From Deltaproteobacteria bacterium (GTDB taxonomy: Bacteria; Desulfobacterota; Desulfomonilia; UBA1062), in assembly GCA_029547045.1 (NCBI GenBank), contig JAKPQL010000013.1, positions 1 through 35,311 of the forward strand: a stretch of 35,311 nucleotides of DNA, given 5' to 3'. Shown here in pieces: positions 9,582-16,783 of the stretch. The notes under the pieces are model-generated. The model saw only the letters and a program-made list of their open reading frames with translations, had not been told where the DNA came from and did not search any database. The number at the start of each line of letters is the position of its first letter. Positions within the stretch are counted from its first letter, which is position 1. The position numbers were made by a program, and so were the translations under genes.

Positions 9582-10547
9582 TCACACGCAGCGGCACGCC
9601 ACGAAGTGCCCCTGTTCCGCTTCCACGAGGGAGGGTTTCTCCTGCGCGCACCCATGTTCTGCCAGGGGGCAGAGGGGGCGGTAGGCGCATCCCTCCTGTG
9701 CCGCACGGATGTCCGGCACCCCCGCCCCGGCAGCTGGACGCTCCCGGCCACGTGCCTCGATCGATGCGTCAGGCACGGCCGCCATGAGGGATCGGGTATA
9801 GGGGTGCAGGGGTTCTTCGAAGATGGTGCGGGAGGCCGCCAGTTCGACAATGCGGCCCCGGTACATGACCGCAACTCGGTGTGACAGGTATCCCACCACG
9901 GCCAGGTCGTGGGAAATGAAGAGATACGAGAGGTGCAACCGCTGCTGGAGGTCGGTGAGCAGGTTGATGACCTGGGCCTGGATGGACACGTCCAGCGCGG
10001 ACACGGGCTCGTCGCAGATGAGCACCTTGGGACTGATGGCGAGGGCTCGGGCAATGCAGACCCTCTGGCGCTGCCCCCCGGAGAACTCGTGGGGGTAGCG
10101 TTCCAGCATGTCCGGGCTGAGCCCCACCATGTCCATGAGTTCTTCGGCCCTCAGTGCTATCTGGGACCTGGTTCCGGTGCGGTGGACGATCATGGGCTCC
10201 TCGATGATGCTCCGGACCTTCTTGCGCGGGTTCAGCGAGCCGAAGGGGTCCTGGAACACCACCTGCATGCCCCTGCGGAGCTGCCGCAGGGCATCCCCCC
10301 CCGCACGGGTGATGTCCATCCCGTCGAACACGATGGTGCCGGCATCAGGCTGCTCAAGCCTCAGGATCAGCTTGCCGAGGGTGGTCTTGCCGCAGCCCGA
10401 CTCCCCCACAAGCCCCAGGGTCTCGCGGGGCATGAGCTCCAGGTCCACGCCGTCCACCGCATTGACATGCCCCCTGGCCCTGCCGAAGGCCCCCGATCTG
10501 ATGGGAAAGGCTTTCCTGATGCCCCTCAGGGCGAGTATGGGATTCAT
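9582..10547 (-). CDS. OppF/DppF-type peptide ABC transporter ATPase
   Basis: A 321-residue nucleotide-binding protein of the oligopeptide/nickel importer class. It has Walker A GESGCGKT, Q-loop VVFQDPFGSLNPRK, signature FSGGQRQRVCIARAL, Walker B LICDEPVSALD and the H-loop ISHDLAVV. The C-terminal oligopeptide extension is present, with the cysteine pattern CAYRPLCPLAEHGC and a final Cys. Such ATPases pair with an OppD partner to drive uptake through two permeases. The ATG at 10547 overlaps the OppD-type stop (ATGA); the frame is open further upstream but those residues are the partner gene in another frame. No OppB/C permease or family-5 binding protein is in the window. Confidence 0.93.
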   Translation of the reverse strand: MNPILALRGIRKAFPIRSGAFGRARGHVNAVDGVDLELMPRETLGLVGESGCGKTTLGKLILRLEQPDAGTIVFDGMDITRAGGDALRQLRRGMQVVFQDPFGSLNPRKKVRSIIEEPMIVHRTGTRSQIALRAEELMDMVGLSPDMLERYPHEFSGGQRQRVCIARALAISPKVLICDEPVSALDVSIQAQVINLLTDLQQRLHLSYLFISHDLAVVGYLSHRVAVMYRGRIVELAASRTIFEEPLHPYTRSLMAAVPDASIEARGRERPAAGAGVPDIRAAQEGCAYRPLCPLAEHGCAQEKPSLVEAEQGHFVACRCV

Positions 10548-11584
10548 GCGTCGGCGTACCTCCAGCATCTGACCTCCCGGTTGCGGCCGGGCCGGAATGT
10601 TCCCGGGAATTCCTTCCTGCAGATATCCATGGCCTCGGGGCACCGGGGGTGGAAGGTGCAGCCCGGCGGCATGTCCCTGAACGTGGGCACCGTGCCGGGG
10701 ATGGCATGAAGCCGCTCTCCCCTGAATCCAGCGCCGAGGCGGGGAACGGACCTCAGGAGCCCCTTGGTGTAGGGGTGCAGGGGTTCTGCGAAAAGCGCGC
10801 CTGCCGGGGAGGATTCCACCACGCGGCCGGTGTACATGACTGCCACGTCCTGGCAGACCTGGGCCACGATGCCGAGGTCGTGGGTCACGAACAATACCGA
10901 GGTGCCGATCTCCTGTTTGAGATCTTCCATGAGGGACAGGATCTGGGCCTGGGTGGTCACGTCCAGCGCGGTGGTAGGTTCGTCGGCAATGAGCAGGGCG
11001 GGTCTGCACGCCATGGCCATGGCGATCATGACCCGCTGGCACATGCCGCCGCTCAACTGGTGGGGGAAGTCATGGATCCGCTTCGCAGCATCGGTGATGC
11101 CCACCATGGAGAGCATGTCCGCAGCGACGGCCAGCGCCTCCTTCTGGCTGCCGATGCGCTGCCGCTGATGCAGGAGGATCACCTCCGCGATCTGGGAGCC
11201 GATGGTGAACACGGGATTCAGGGCGGTCATGGGCTCCTGGAAGATCATGGATATCTTGTTCCCCCGGATGGTCCGCATCTCTTCCTCGTCAAGACCGAGC
11301 AGGTCCGTGCCCCGAAAGAGCACCCTGCCGCTGACTATTCTCCCCGGCGGGCTGGGGACCAGGCGCAGGACAGACAGGGCGAAAACGGTCTTCCCGCACC
11401 CCGACTCCCCCACGATGCCCAGGGTGCGACCGGGCTTCACCGCCAGATCCACGCCATCCACGGCCGAAACCACGCCCTCGGGGGTGAAAAAGCGGGTATG
11501 CAGGTCCCTGACTTCCAGCAGGTTCTCTCCACTCACGGGTACGCCCGGACCATCCCGTCCGGGTGAGGCGTCGACCTTGTCCAT
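10544..11584 (-). CDS. OppD/DppD-type peptide ABC transporter ATPase
   Basis: A 346-residue ATPase with Walker A GESGCGKT (59-66), Q-loop MIFQEPMTALNPV (~113-125), signature LSGGMCQRVMIAMA (177-190), Walker B LLIADEP (197-203) and H-loop VTHDLGIV. The C-terminal cysteine set (CTFHPRCPEAMDIC plus a later Cys) is typical of OppD/F. The signature has Cys182 where Arg or Gln is usual (LSGGMRQ). The start at 11584 (MDKVDASPG) has AGAGG 5 nt upstream; the open frame beyond it is not supported. It is coupled to the OppF-type gene by ATGA. Without permeases nearby, the substrate cannot be guessed. Confidence 0.93.
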   Translation of the reverse strand: MDKVDASPGRDGPGVPVSGENLLEVRDLHTRFFTPEGVVSAVDGVDLAVKPGRTLGIVGESGCGKTVFALSVLRLVPSPPGRIVSGRVLFRGTDLLGLDEEEMRTIRGNKISMIFQEPMTALNPVFTIGSQIAEVILLHQRQRIGSQKEALAVAADMLSMVGITDAAKRIHDFPHQLSGGMCQRVMIAMAMACRPALLIADEPTTALDVTTQAQILSLMEDLKQEIGTSVLFVTHDLGIVAQVCQDVAVMYTGRVVESSPAGALFAEPLHPYTKGLLRSVPRLGAGFRGERLHAIPGTVPTFRDMPPGCTFHPRCPEAMDICRKEFPGTFRPGRNREVRCWRYADA

Positions 11585-11660
11585 ACGGCCTCTGTGTATA
11601 CCAGATTTCACTGATACGGGGTACGGTGAAAACCCACAGACCCGGGAAGGCCGCCCCTGA

Positions 11661-12014
11661 TCACGACCGGAAGAACACCCGGACCTCCTTGTCCCCGAGC
11701 AGGAAGTGTACCTGGCTAACCCCTTCCCGGGCGCAGATGGCACTGGAGATCTCCTCGTACCATGCCTCCGGCACAGGCTCCACCGTAGACACCCGCATGG
11801 GCCCCTCCGGCATGGCCTGCTGCGCGATGATGCGTCCCGCCACCACCGCATAGCCGCACCCGGACAGGCCACAGCAGGAGCGGTCAGCCACCGCGCACCC
11901 GACATGGTACAGCACCGGGCCTGAGGGATGATCCAGGACAACTTCCCTGGTGAAGACATAGTACCCCCCGACGGCCTCGACGGCCTCGCCCAGGGGCGGG
12001 TGCGCATATTCCAT
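11661..12014 (-). CDS. hypothetical protein with CC-G-x-x-GC motif
   Basis: A 117-residue soluble protein I do not recognise. It has a strong Shine-Dalgarno (AGGAGG, 5 nt before the ATG) and GC-rich third positions, so it is very likely real. The centre carries a cysteine cluster, CAVADRSCCGLSGCGYAVVAG (four Cys in about 15 residues), followed by a possible Val-rich strand and a C-terminal LGDKEVRVFF. The cluster could bind a metal or Fe-S centre (inference). It lies 76 bp upstream of the OppD-type gene on the same strand and may be its operon leader. Confidence 0.7.
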   Translation of the reverse strand: MEYAHPPLGEAVEAVGGYYVFTREVVLDHPSGPVLYHVGCAVADRSCCGLSGCGYAVVAGRIIAQQAMPEGPMRVSTVEPVPEAWYEEISSAICAREGVSQVHFLLGDKEVRVFFRS

Positions 12015-12222
12015 GGCGCCTCCTCTGCCACCGCAGGGGTGGTGATGTCATATCTGGGGCATACCCCGGCCGATGTCAAGCCGTTCATCCGCGGCGAGAA
12101 GGCATCTCCACCCTTGCCTTTGCCCGGAGAATACGGTTAAAGTTTGCAAACCTGTCCTCCGATGAACCATATACATGGCCCATGACCGGTGTTGTACTAC
12201 CCCCAGAAAGGTTTAGTGAGAG
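12015..12222. other. divergent intergenic region, no clear promoter
   Basis: This 208-bp gap separates the minus-strand small protein gene from the plus-strand TPR-MglA module and should hold both promoters. The right half is relatively AT-rich (around GGTTAAAGTTTGCAAACC and CCATATACATGG). TTTGCAAA at its centre is a perfect short palindrome and a plausible regulator site. No hexamer pair convincing enough to call was found. Confidence 0.3.
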
Positions 12223-13257
12223 ATGAGCCTATTTGACAAGTTCTTCGGGCGGAACAAGGCATCCAAGGAGATAGCCGCCTGCGAGGGTGCCCTGGAAAAA
12301 CGTCCGAAAGACACCATGATCCTCAAGAAGCTGGGTGATCTCTACCTCAAGGCGGAGAATTTCAAGGGGGCATCCGAGATATATGTACGCCTGGGGGAGG
12401 TGTTCAGCGAGAAGGGGTTTTACCCCAAGGCCATCGCCCTGTACAAACAGGCCATCAAGATCAACCCCTCCTGGGAGGGTCCCTACGAAAAGCTCGCCGA
12501 GCTGTACCATGTCCAGGGCTTTTCCAGGGAAGCCGCCACACAGTTCGTGAAGCTCGCAGAGATGCTCGAGAAGAACGGGGACAGCGTCGAGGCGACCATG
12601 TACATGCAGAAGGCCGCGGAACTCGACCCTGCCATCACCCAGGTGAGCAAGCAGGTCCACTCCTTCAAAGTGAAGGAGAAGGCCATGACGGAGCCCATTC
12701 CCAAAACCGCACCCAAGCCCGAGGTGGAGCGCACCGATTTCTACGATCTCACCAGGGAACTGGACACACAGCTGGATAAGGAGCTGGAGGAATTCTCCAT
12801 CGACGAAACCCGCGAGGACAGTGAAGACACCACCGGCGTGGAATCGGTGTTCAAGGCCATCGAGGAAAGCGCCGCAAGGGAGGGCAAGGACGACCCCCTG
12901 TTCCAGTACAACATGGGTCTTGCCTATCGGGAGACCGGCCTTCTGGACGATGCCATCGAGGCGTTCAAGAAGGTGGTGAACACCGGGGAGAAACTCTACG
13001 ACGCCTATGTCATGCTCGGGGTCACCTGCCGGGAACGGGGCCTGTTCGACGAGTCCCTGGAATCCCTGAGGCGGGCGATCTCCCTCGAAGAGGCCACCAC
13101 GGACATGAAGGTGGGAATCCTCTACGAGCTCGCCCAGACCTACAAGGCCTTGGGCGACAACACCAACGCCCTGTCCATATTCAGACAGATACAGAAGGAA
13201 CACAAGGACTTCAAGGACGTGGAGCTTGAAATCATCCGGCTCGCCGGCGGAGGGTAA
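12223..13257 (+). CDS. TPR-repeat protein, first gene of MglA module
   Basis: A 344-residue soluble protein with no signal peptide. Tetratricopeptide repeats fill ~15-140 (for example LKKLGDLYLKAENFKGASEIY, then FYPKAIALYKQAIKINPSW). An acidic, charged linker follows (~170-205, RELDTQLDKELEEFSIDETRED). A second TPR block covers ~220-335, beginning FQYNMGLAYRETGLLDDAIEAFKKV. TPR proteins are scaffolds; in Myxococcus the TPR protein SgmX is a known effector of MglA-GTP at the type IV pilus pole. Since mglA follows 2 bp after this stop, a similar partner role is likely here, but that is inference from context. Confidence 0.85.
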   Translation: MSLFDKFFGRNKASKEIAACEGALEKRPKDTMILKKLGDLYLKAENFKGASEIYVRLGEVFSEKGFYPKAIALYKQAIKINPSWEGPYEKLAELYHVQGFSREAATQFVKLAEMLEKNGDSVEATMYMQKAAELDPAITQVSKQVHSFKVKEKAMTEPIPKTAPKPEVERTDFYDLTRELDTQLDKELEEFSIDETREDSEDTTGVESVFKAIEESAAREGKDDPLFQYNMGLAYRETGLLDDAIEAFKKVVNTGEKLYDAYVMLGVTCRERGLFDESLESLRRAISLEEATTDMKVGILYELAQTYKALGDNTNALSIFRQIQKEHKDFKDVELEIIRLAGGG

Positions 13258-13259
13258 TA

Positions 13260-14354
13260 ATGGCTGTCATAAACTATTCCAAGAAGGAGATCTCTGCGAA
13301 GATCGTCTACTACGGTCCTTCCCTGTGCGGGAAGACCACGAATATCCAGTCCATCTACGCCAGCATCAAACCCGACCAGAAGGGCAAGCTCGTTTCGCTG
13401 GCCACCGAGGCTGACCGGACGCTGTTCTTTGACTTTCTCCCCATCGAGATCGCGAACATCCGGGGATTCAAGACCAGGCTCCACTTCTACACGGTGCCCG
13501 GCCAGGTTTACTACAACTCCACGCGCAGGGCGGTTCTCACCGGGGTCGACGGCCTCGTTTTCGTGGCCGATTCCCAGCGCGACAAGATGGAGGAGAACAT
13601 CGAGAGCCTGAACAACCTGGAAGAGAACCTCAATTACTACGGGAAGAGCATCAAGACCATCCCCCTGGTCATCCAGTACAACAAGCGCGACCTGCCCGAC
13701 GTATCATCGGTGGCCGAGATGGAGCAGATCCTAAACCCCTACGGCTACCCCTCCTTCGAGGCCGTGGCAACGACCGGGGAAGGTGTGCTGGAAACGCTCA
13801 CCAAGGTCACCAAGATGGTGCTCCAGCACATCGAGATGGGGACGAGCGGCAAGCAGCAGCGTCCCGCGGCCGTTGGCCAGCCCAGGCAGGAGGCCTCGCC
13901 TGTCACCCCGCCGCCTGTGCAGCGACCGGCAGGGCCTCAGGCGGTCCATACCCCGCCGCCCACACCCCAGGCAGCACCCGCACCCAGGCCCCGCGATGAA
14001 GAACCGCCCATGGACCGGCATCTGGAACCGACCATCGACCTTTCATCGTACGAGGAGCCGGCACCTGCGCGCCAGCCGGAACCCATCCTGGACTTGTCCC
14101 GGTATGATGAGGCCGAGCCCGCTCCCGAGACTTCCCTAGCCCCGGATATGCCCCTGTCCAGAGGACCGGAACCACGCCCGGAACCCACCGCACAGACCCG
14201 TGCAGGGAGGATCCAGATCGTGGGCACGGAAAATGCAGAAATCATCTCGGCAAACGCGATCAGCATCCCCATACGGGTGAAGATCGACAGCGACTCAAAG
14301 GTGTACAGAATGGATCTCGCGATCAAGCTTGACGGATTCAAGCCGGAAGGATGA
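13260..14354 (+). CDS. mglA: MglA-family small GTPase with C-terminal extension
   Basis: Residues 1-195 are an MglA-type Ras-like GTPase, the polarity switch of gliding and twitching bacteria. The P-loop is GPSLCGKT (19-26), the MglA-type G3 is TVPGQ (78-82) and the G4 motif is NKRD (141-144). Arg53 (ADRTLFFDF) and Gln82 match in position and context the catalytic residues known from Myxococcus MglA. Typical MglA ends near residue 195, but this one continues to 364. There is a Pro/Ala/Glu-rich segment (~197-312) with a repeated motif (DLSSYEEP, DLSRYDEAEP), then a compact beta-rich domain (~313-360, GRIQIVGTENAEIIS...). GGAGGG lies upstream of the ATG. No Roadblock/LC7 MglB partner is adjacent. 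Confidence 0.93.
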   Translation: MAVINYSKKEISAKIVYYGPSLCGKTTNIQSIYASIKPDQKGKLVSLATEADRTLFFDFLPIEIANIRGFKTRLHFYTVPGQVYYNSTRRAVLTGVDGLVFVADSQRDKMEENIESLNNLEENLNYYGKSIKTIPLVIQYNKRDLPDVSSVAEMEQILNPYGYPSFEAVATTGEGVLETLTKVTKMVLQHIEMGTSGKQQRPAAVGQPRQEASPVTPPPVQRPAGPQAVHTPPPTPQAAPAPRPRDEEPPMDRHLEPTIDLSSYEEPAPARQPEPILDLSRYDEAEPAPETSLAPDMPLSRGPEPRPEPTAQTRAGRIQIVGTENAEIISANAISIPIRVKIDSDSKVYRMDLAIKLDGFKPEG

Positions 14355-14358
14355 GGGG

Positions 14359-15855
14359 TTGCAGGGGGTTTCGTTCATAACCGGGCTGCTGCCCGTGACA
14401 ACCTTCCGGGATATTCCCCTGTCCTGGCCCATGGTCACCACCTTCCTGGGCAACAGTTACTTTTTCGTCCTCAGTGCCACCTTCCTGTCATTGTTCCTGG
14501 CAGGCGTGTACACCATCATCAAATATGCTCCGCTCATGCTCAACGACTTCAGGATCGTCACCAACAACGACCTCCCGGACTCAGGCCTCATCGCATGGAT
14601 CGCATTCATCATCGTCATCCCGCTCTTCCTCGATGCGGGCCCCATGATCCTCGTGCTCTGGTGGTTCCTCCTGTTCTGGGGGTACCTGATCCCCTCTGAA
14701 AAGCTGATCACGTACTTCTTCGTCTTCCTCGTGCTCATATCGGGATGGATCGCCCATATCGGGTCGGGATTCCTCACCTACACGGAAAACCAGCTCAACC
14801 GGCAGATCTTCGTGACGGAACACAAGCTGGAAAATGCCGACGACATCCAGGCCATCTCCTCCTGGATCGACCATCACCCGGCGGACGCGGAACCCATGAA
14901 CGCCCTGGCCATCTTCCACATCAACAAGGGAAATTTTCTCGAGGCCATAGGGCTCCTCAACAAAGGCATCGACCTGGAGCCGGACAACGCCCGCTACTAC
15001 AATCACCTTGCCATTGCACTGCTCGCGTCCGGGAAGACCAGGGATGCCCTCAAGGCCTTTCAGACGGCCATCACCCTCATGCCGGGCAACATGGTCTACC
15101 ACTACAACGTGAGCAGGCTCTACCAGAGCACCTACAACTTCTACGAGGCGGAGAAGGCCATCGCGGCGGCGAGCGGGATCGACGCGGAGGGCGTGCGGCA
15201 CCTCCTGGACAGGGAAAACAACCTGGGCAAGACCCGCTACATCTTCGAATCCATGCCCCTGGGCCGCCAGCTCTCCCGCCAGATGAAGATTTCGGACGAT
15301 CTCAGGTCCACCGCGGACGCCCTGTGGTCCTTCGCCTTCGGGCTGGTGCCGAGGAAGATGTCCCTGTTCCTGGGTATCGGATGCATCGTGGCGTTTATCC
15401 TGTTGAGCTACATCCCGGACGAGAAGTTCACCAAGAAGTGCACCCGCTGCGGCAAGCTGTACTACTCGGGTGCTCACACCCAGACGGGCAACCCCATGTG
15501 CCTCCAGTGCTCATGGATCGACACCAAGGCCAAGAAGCAGGTCAACAGCATCATGCAGCACAAGACCGAGGAGATCAAAAAGTACAAGACCTTCAGCTAC
15601 AGGAAGCTGCTTCGCCTCGAGATGTCCCTGCCCGGGCTCGGATCCTTCCTCATCAACAGGACCGGCATGGCTGTCACGCGGATAGCCCTGCTGAGCGCCT
15701 CGGTGGTGGCCATCGTCACGGGCGGCCACTTCATCACCTCGTTCATGCCGGCTCAGGCGGAGAACCTCCCCATCATGGTCCGGGCCGCAGGGGTCTTCTG
15801 CCTGGGCCTGCTCATTCTGAGGGCATACAAGATGCCCCCGGTCAGGTTCGGGTGA
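14359..15855 (+). CDS. membrane protein with TPRs and zinc ribbon
   Basis: About 498 residues, in order: three or four N-terminal membrane segments (first near the sequence SYFFVLSATFLSLFLAGVY, last WIAHIGSGF), cytoplasmic TPRs around residues 165-270 (for example ALAIFHINKGNFLEAIGLL, NHLAIALLASGKTRDALKAF), another membrane segment (LFLGIGCIVAFILL), a zinc-ribbon-like CTRCGKLYY...CLQC (~365-388), and two more membrane segments at the C-terminus. The start is uncertain: TTG at 14359 has GGAAGG 8 nt upstream, while the frame is open to a TTG at 14329 that would overlap mglA. Not a family I can name. It probably anchors the MglA module at the membrane (inference from position). Confidence 0.8.
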   Translation: MQGVSFITGLLPVTTFRDIPLSWPMVTTFLGNSYFFVLSATFLSLFLAGVYTIIKYAPLMLNDFRIVTNNDLPDSGLIAWIAFIIVIPLFLDAGPMILVLWWFLLFWGYLIPSEKLITYFFVFLVLISGWIAHIGSGFLTYTENQLNRQIFVTEHKLENADDIQAISSWIDHHPADAEPMNALAIFHINKGNFLEAIGLLNKGIDLEPDNARYYNHLAIALLASGKTRDALKAFQTAITLMPGNMVYHYNVSRLYQSTYNFYEAEKAIAAASGIDAEGVRHLLDRENNLGKTRYIFESMPLGRQLSRQMKISDDLRSTADALWSFAFGLVPRKMSLFLGIGCIVAFILLSYIPDEKFTKKCTRCGKLYYSGAHTQTGNPMCLQCSWIDTKAKKQVNSIMQHKTEEIKKYKTFSYRKLLRLEMSLPGLGSFLINRTGMAVTRIALLSASVVAIVTGGHFITSFMPAQAENLPIMVRAAGVFCLGLLILRAYKMPPVRFG

Positions 15856-15859
15856 TCCC

Positions 15860-16783
15860 ATGGCGCTGCTCGGCACACTCAAGGGGTTCGGCGTAACGGA
15901 GATCTTCCAGCTTATCTCCCAGCAGATGAAGACAGGGGCCCTGGTCCTGTCGTCACCTTCTGCCAATATCACCATCACCTTCGAGAACGGCATCATCGTG
16001 GGCATCACCTCGGACAAGTGGGAGCGTGATCCAAGAGCCGACGTGCTCCTGAAGGCAGGGTGCATCAACGAGAAGGAACTCAAGGCGTCCTTTGAGAACG
16101 AGAAGAAGAACGGCAACTCCTGGCACGAAATCCTGGTCTCCAAGGGGCAGCTGAAAAAGATCTTCCTGGACAGGGCGAGCAACGTCGTGATCAAGCAGAC
16201 GCTCCTCGAGGTCTTCCAGTGGAAAGAGGGCGGTTACAAGTTCGAGGACTGGAACACCGAGGGACAGAGCATGCTCTCCTGCCACATCCCCACCGAGGGC
16301 GCCATCCTCGACACGCTGCGCATCATCGACGAGTGGCCCGTCATCAAGCAGAAGATCCCCCCCGTGGATTACTGTCCGGTGACCATCATCCCCGTCACCG
16401 AGGATATCGTGCGCCACCACGACCTTACGGACGTGGACCTGCACATCTACGACCTCATCGACGAGAAGCGGACCGTGGAGCGGATCGTGCGGGAATCCCT
16501 GGAGCCTCCCTTCGAGGCCCTGAGCTCCATCGTCAGACTCCTGGACATCGGGCTCATCGAGGTCTTCCCCGAGGGCGCCAAGGACATCAGGGACACCACC
16601 ATCGCCCGCAAGCAGTTCCTCTCCAGGGTCAAGAAGGCCTCCGTGTACGTGATCCTCGCGGTATGCGTGCTCGCGCTGGCGATCTTCGGCCAGCCCAGGG
16701 TGTTCAAGGGCATCTTCCCCGAACAGATCAAGCATCATCTGCAGAACCAGAAGGCGCTTGCCGAGCGGTTCAGCGGCTCATAG
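15860..16783 (+). CDS. DUF4388 (PATAN) domain protein with C-terminal membrane anchor
   Basis: A 307-residue protein. The N-terminus (MALLGTLKGFGVTEIFQLIS...KTGALVLS) is the DUF4388/PATAN domain start, found in bacterial signalling proteins, with ITFENGIIVGI as its second typical segment (~35-50). The middle region (LTDVDLHIYDLIDEKRTVERIV, ~190-215) resembles the winged-helix-like tail of PATAN proteins. One membrane helix lies at ~256-272 (ASVYVILAVCVLALAIF), with the C-terminus beyond it. It follows the membrane TPR gene by 4 bp. PATAN proteins often accompany GTPases or response regulators, so it may be an MglA effector or adaptor. Its last 14 bp overlap the end of recJ on the other strand. 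Confidence 0.85.
   Translation: MALLGTLKGFGVTEIFQLISQQMKTGALVLSSPSANITITFENGIIVGITSDKWERDPRADVLLKAGCINEKELKASFENEKKNGNSWHEILVSKGQLKKIFLDRASNVVIKQTLLEVFQWKEGGYKFEDWNTEGQSMLSCHIPTEGAILDTLRIIDEWPVIKQKIPPVDYCPVTIIPVTEDIVRHHDLTDVDLHIYDLIDEKRTVERIVRESLEPPFEALSSIVRLLDIGLIEVFPEGAKDIRDTTIARKQFLSRVKKASVYVILAVCVLALAIFGQPRVFKGIFPEQIKHHLQNQKALAERFSGS

Noticed and set aside
8429-9787. 452-codon frame across the rpsT upstream region and the solute-binding protein
   Set aside because: It is another frame of the binding-protein gene, which has a signal peptide, promoter and ribosome site of its own.
12014-12028. Possible sigma-54 -24/-12 site (GG-N10-GC)
   Set aside because: It overlaps the ribosome site of the opposite gene, lacks TTGC and lies about 190 bp from the TPR gene. 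Such spacing is common by chance in GC-rich DNA.
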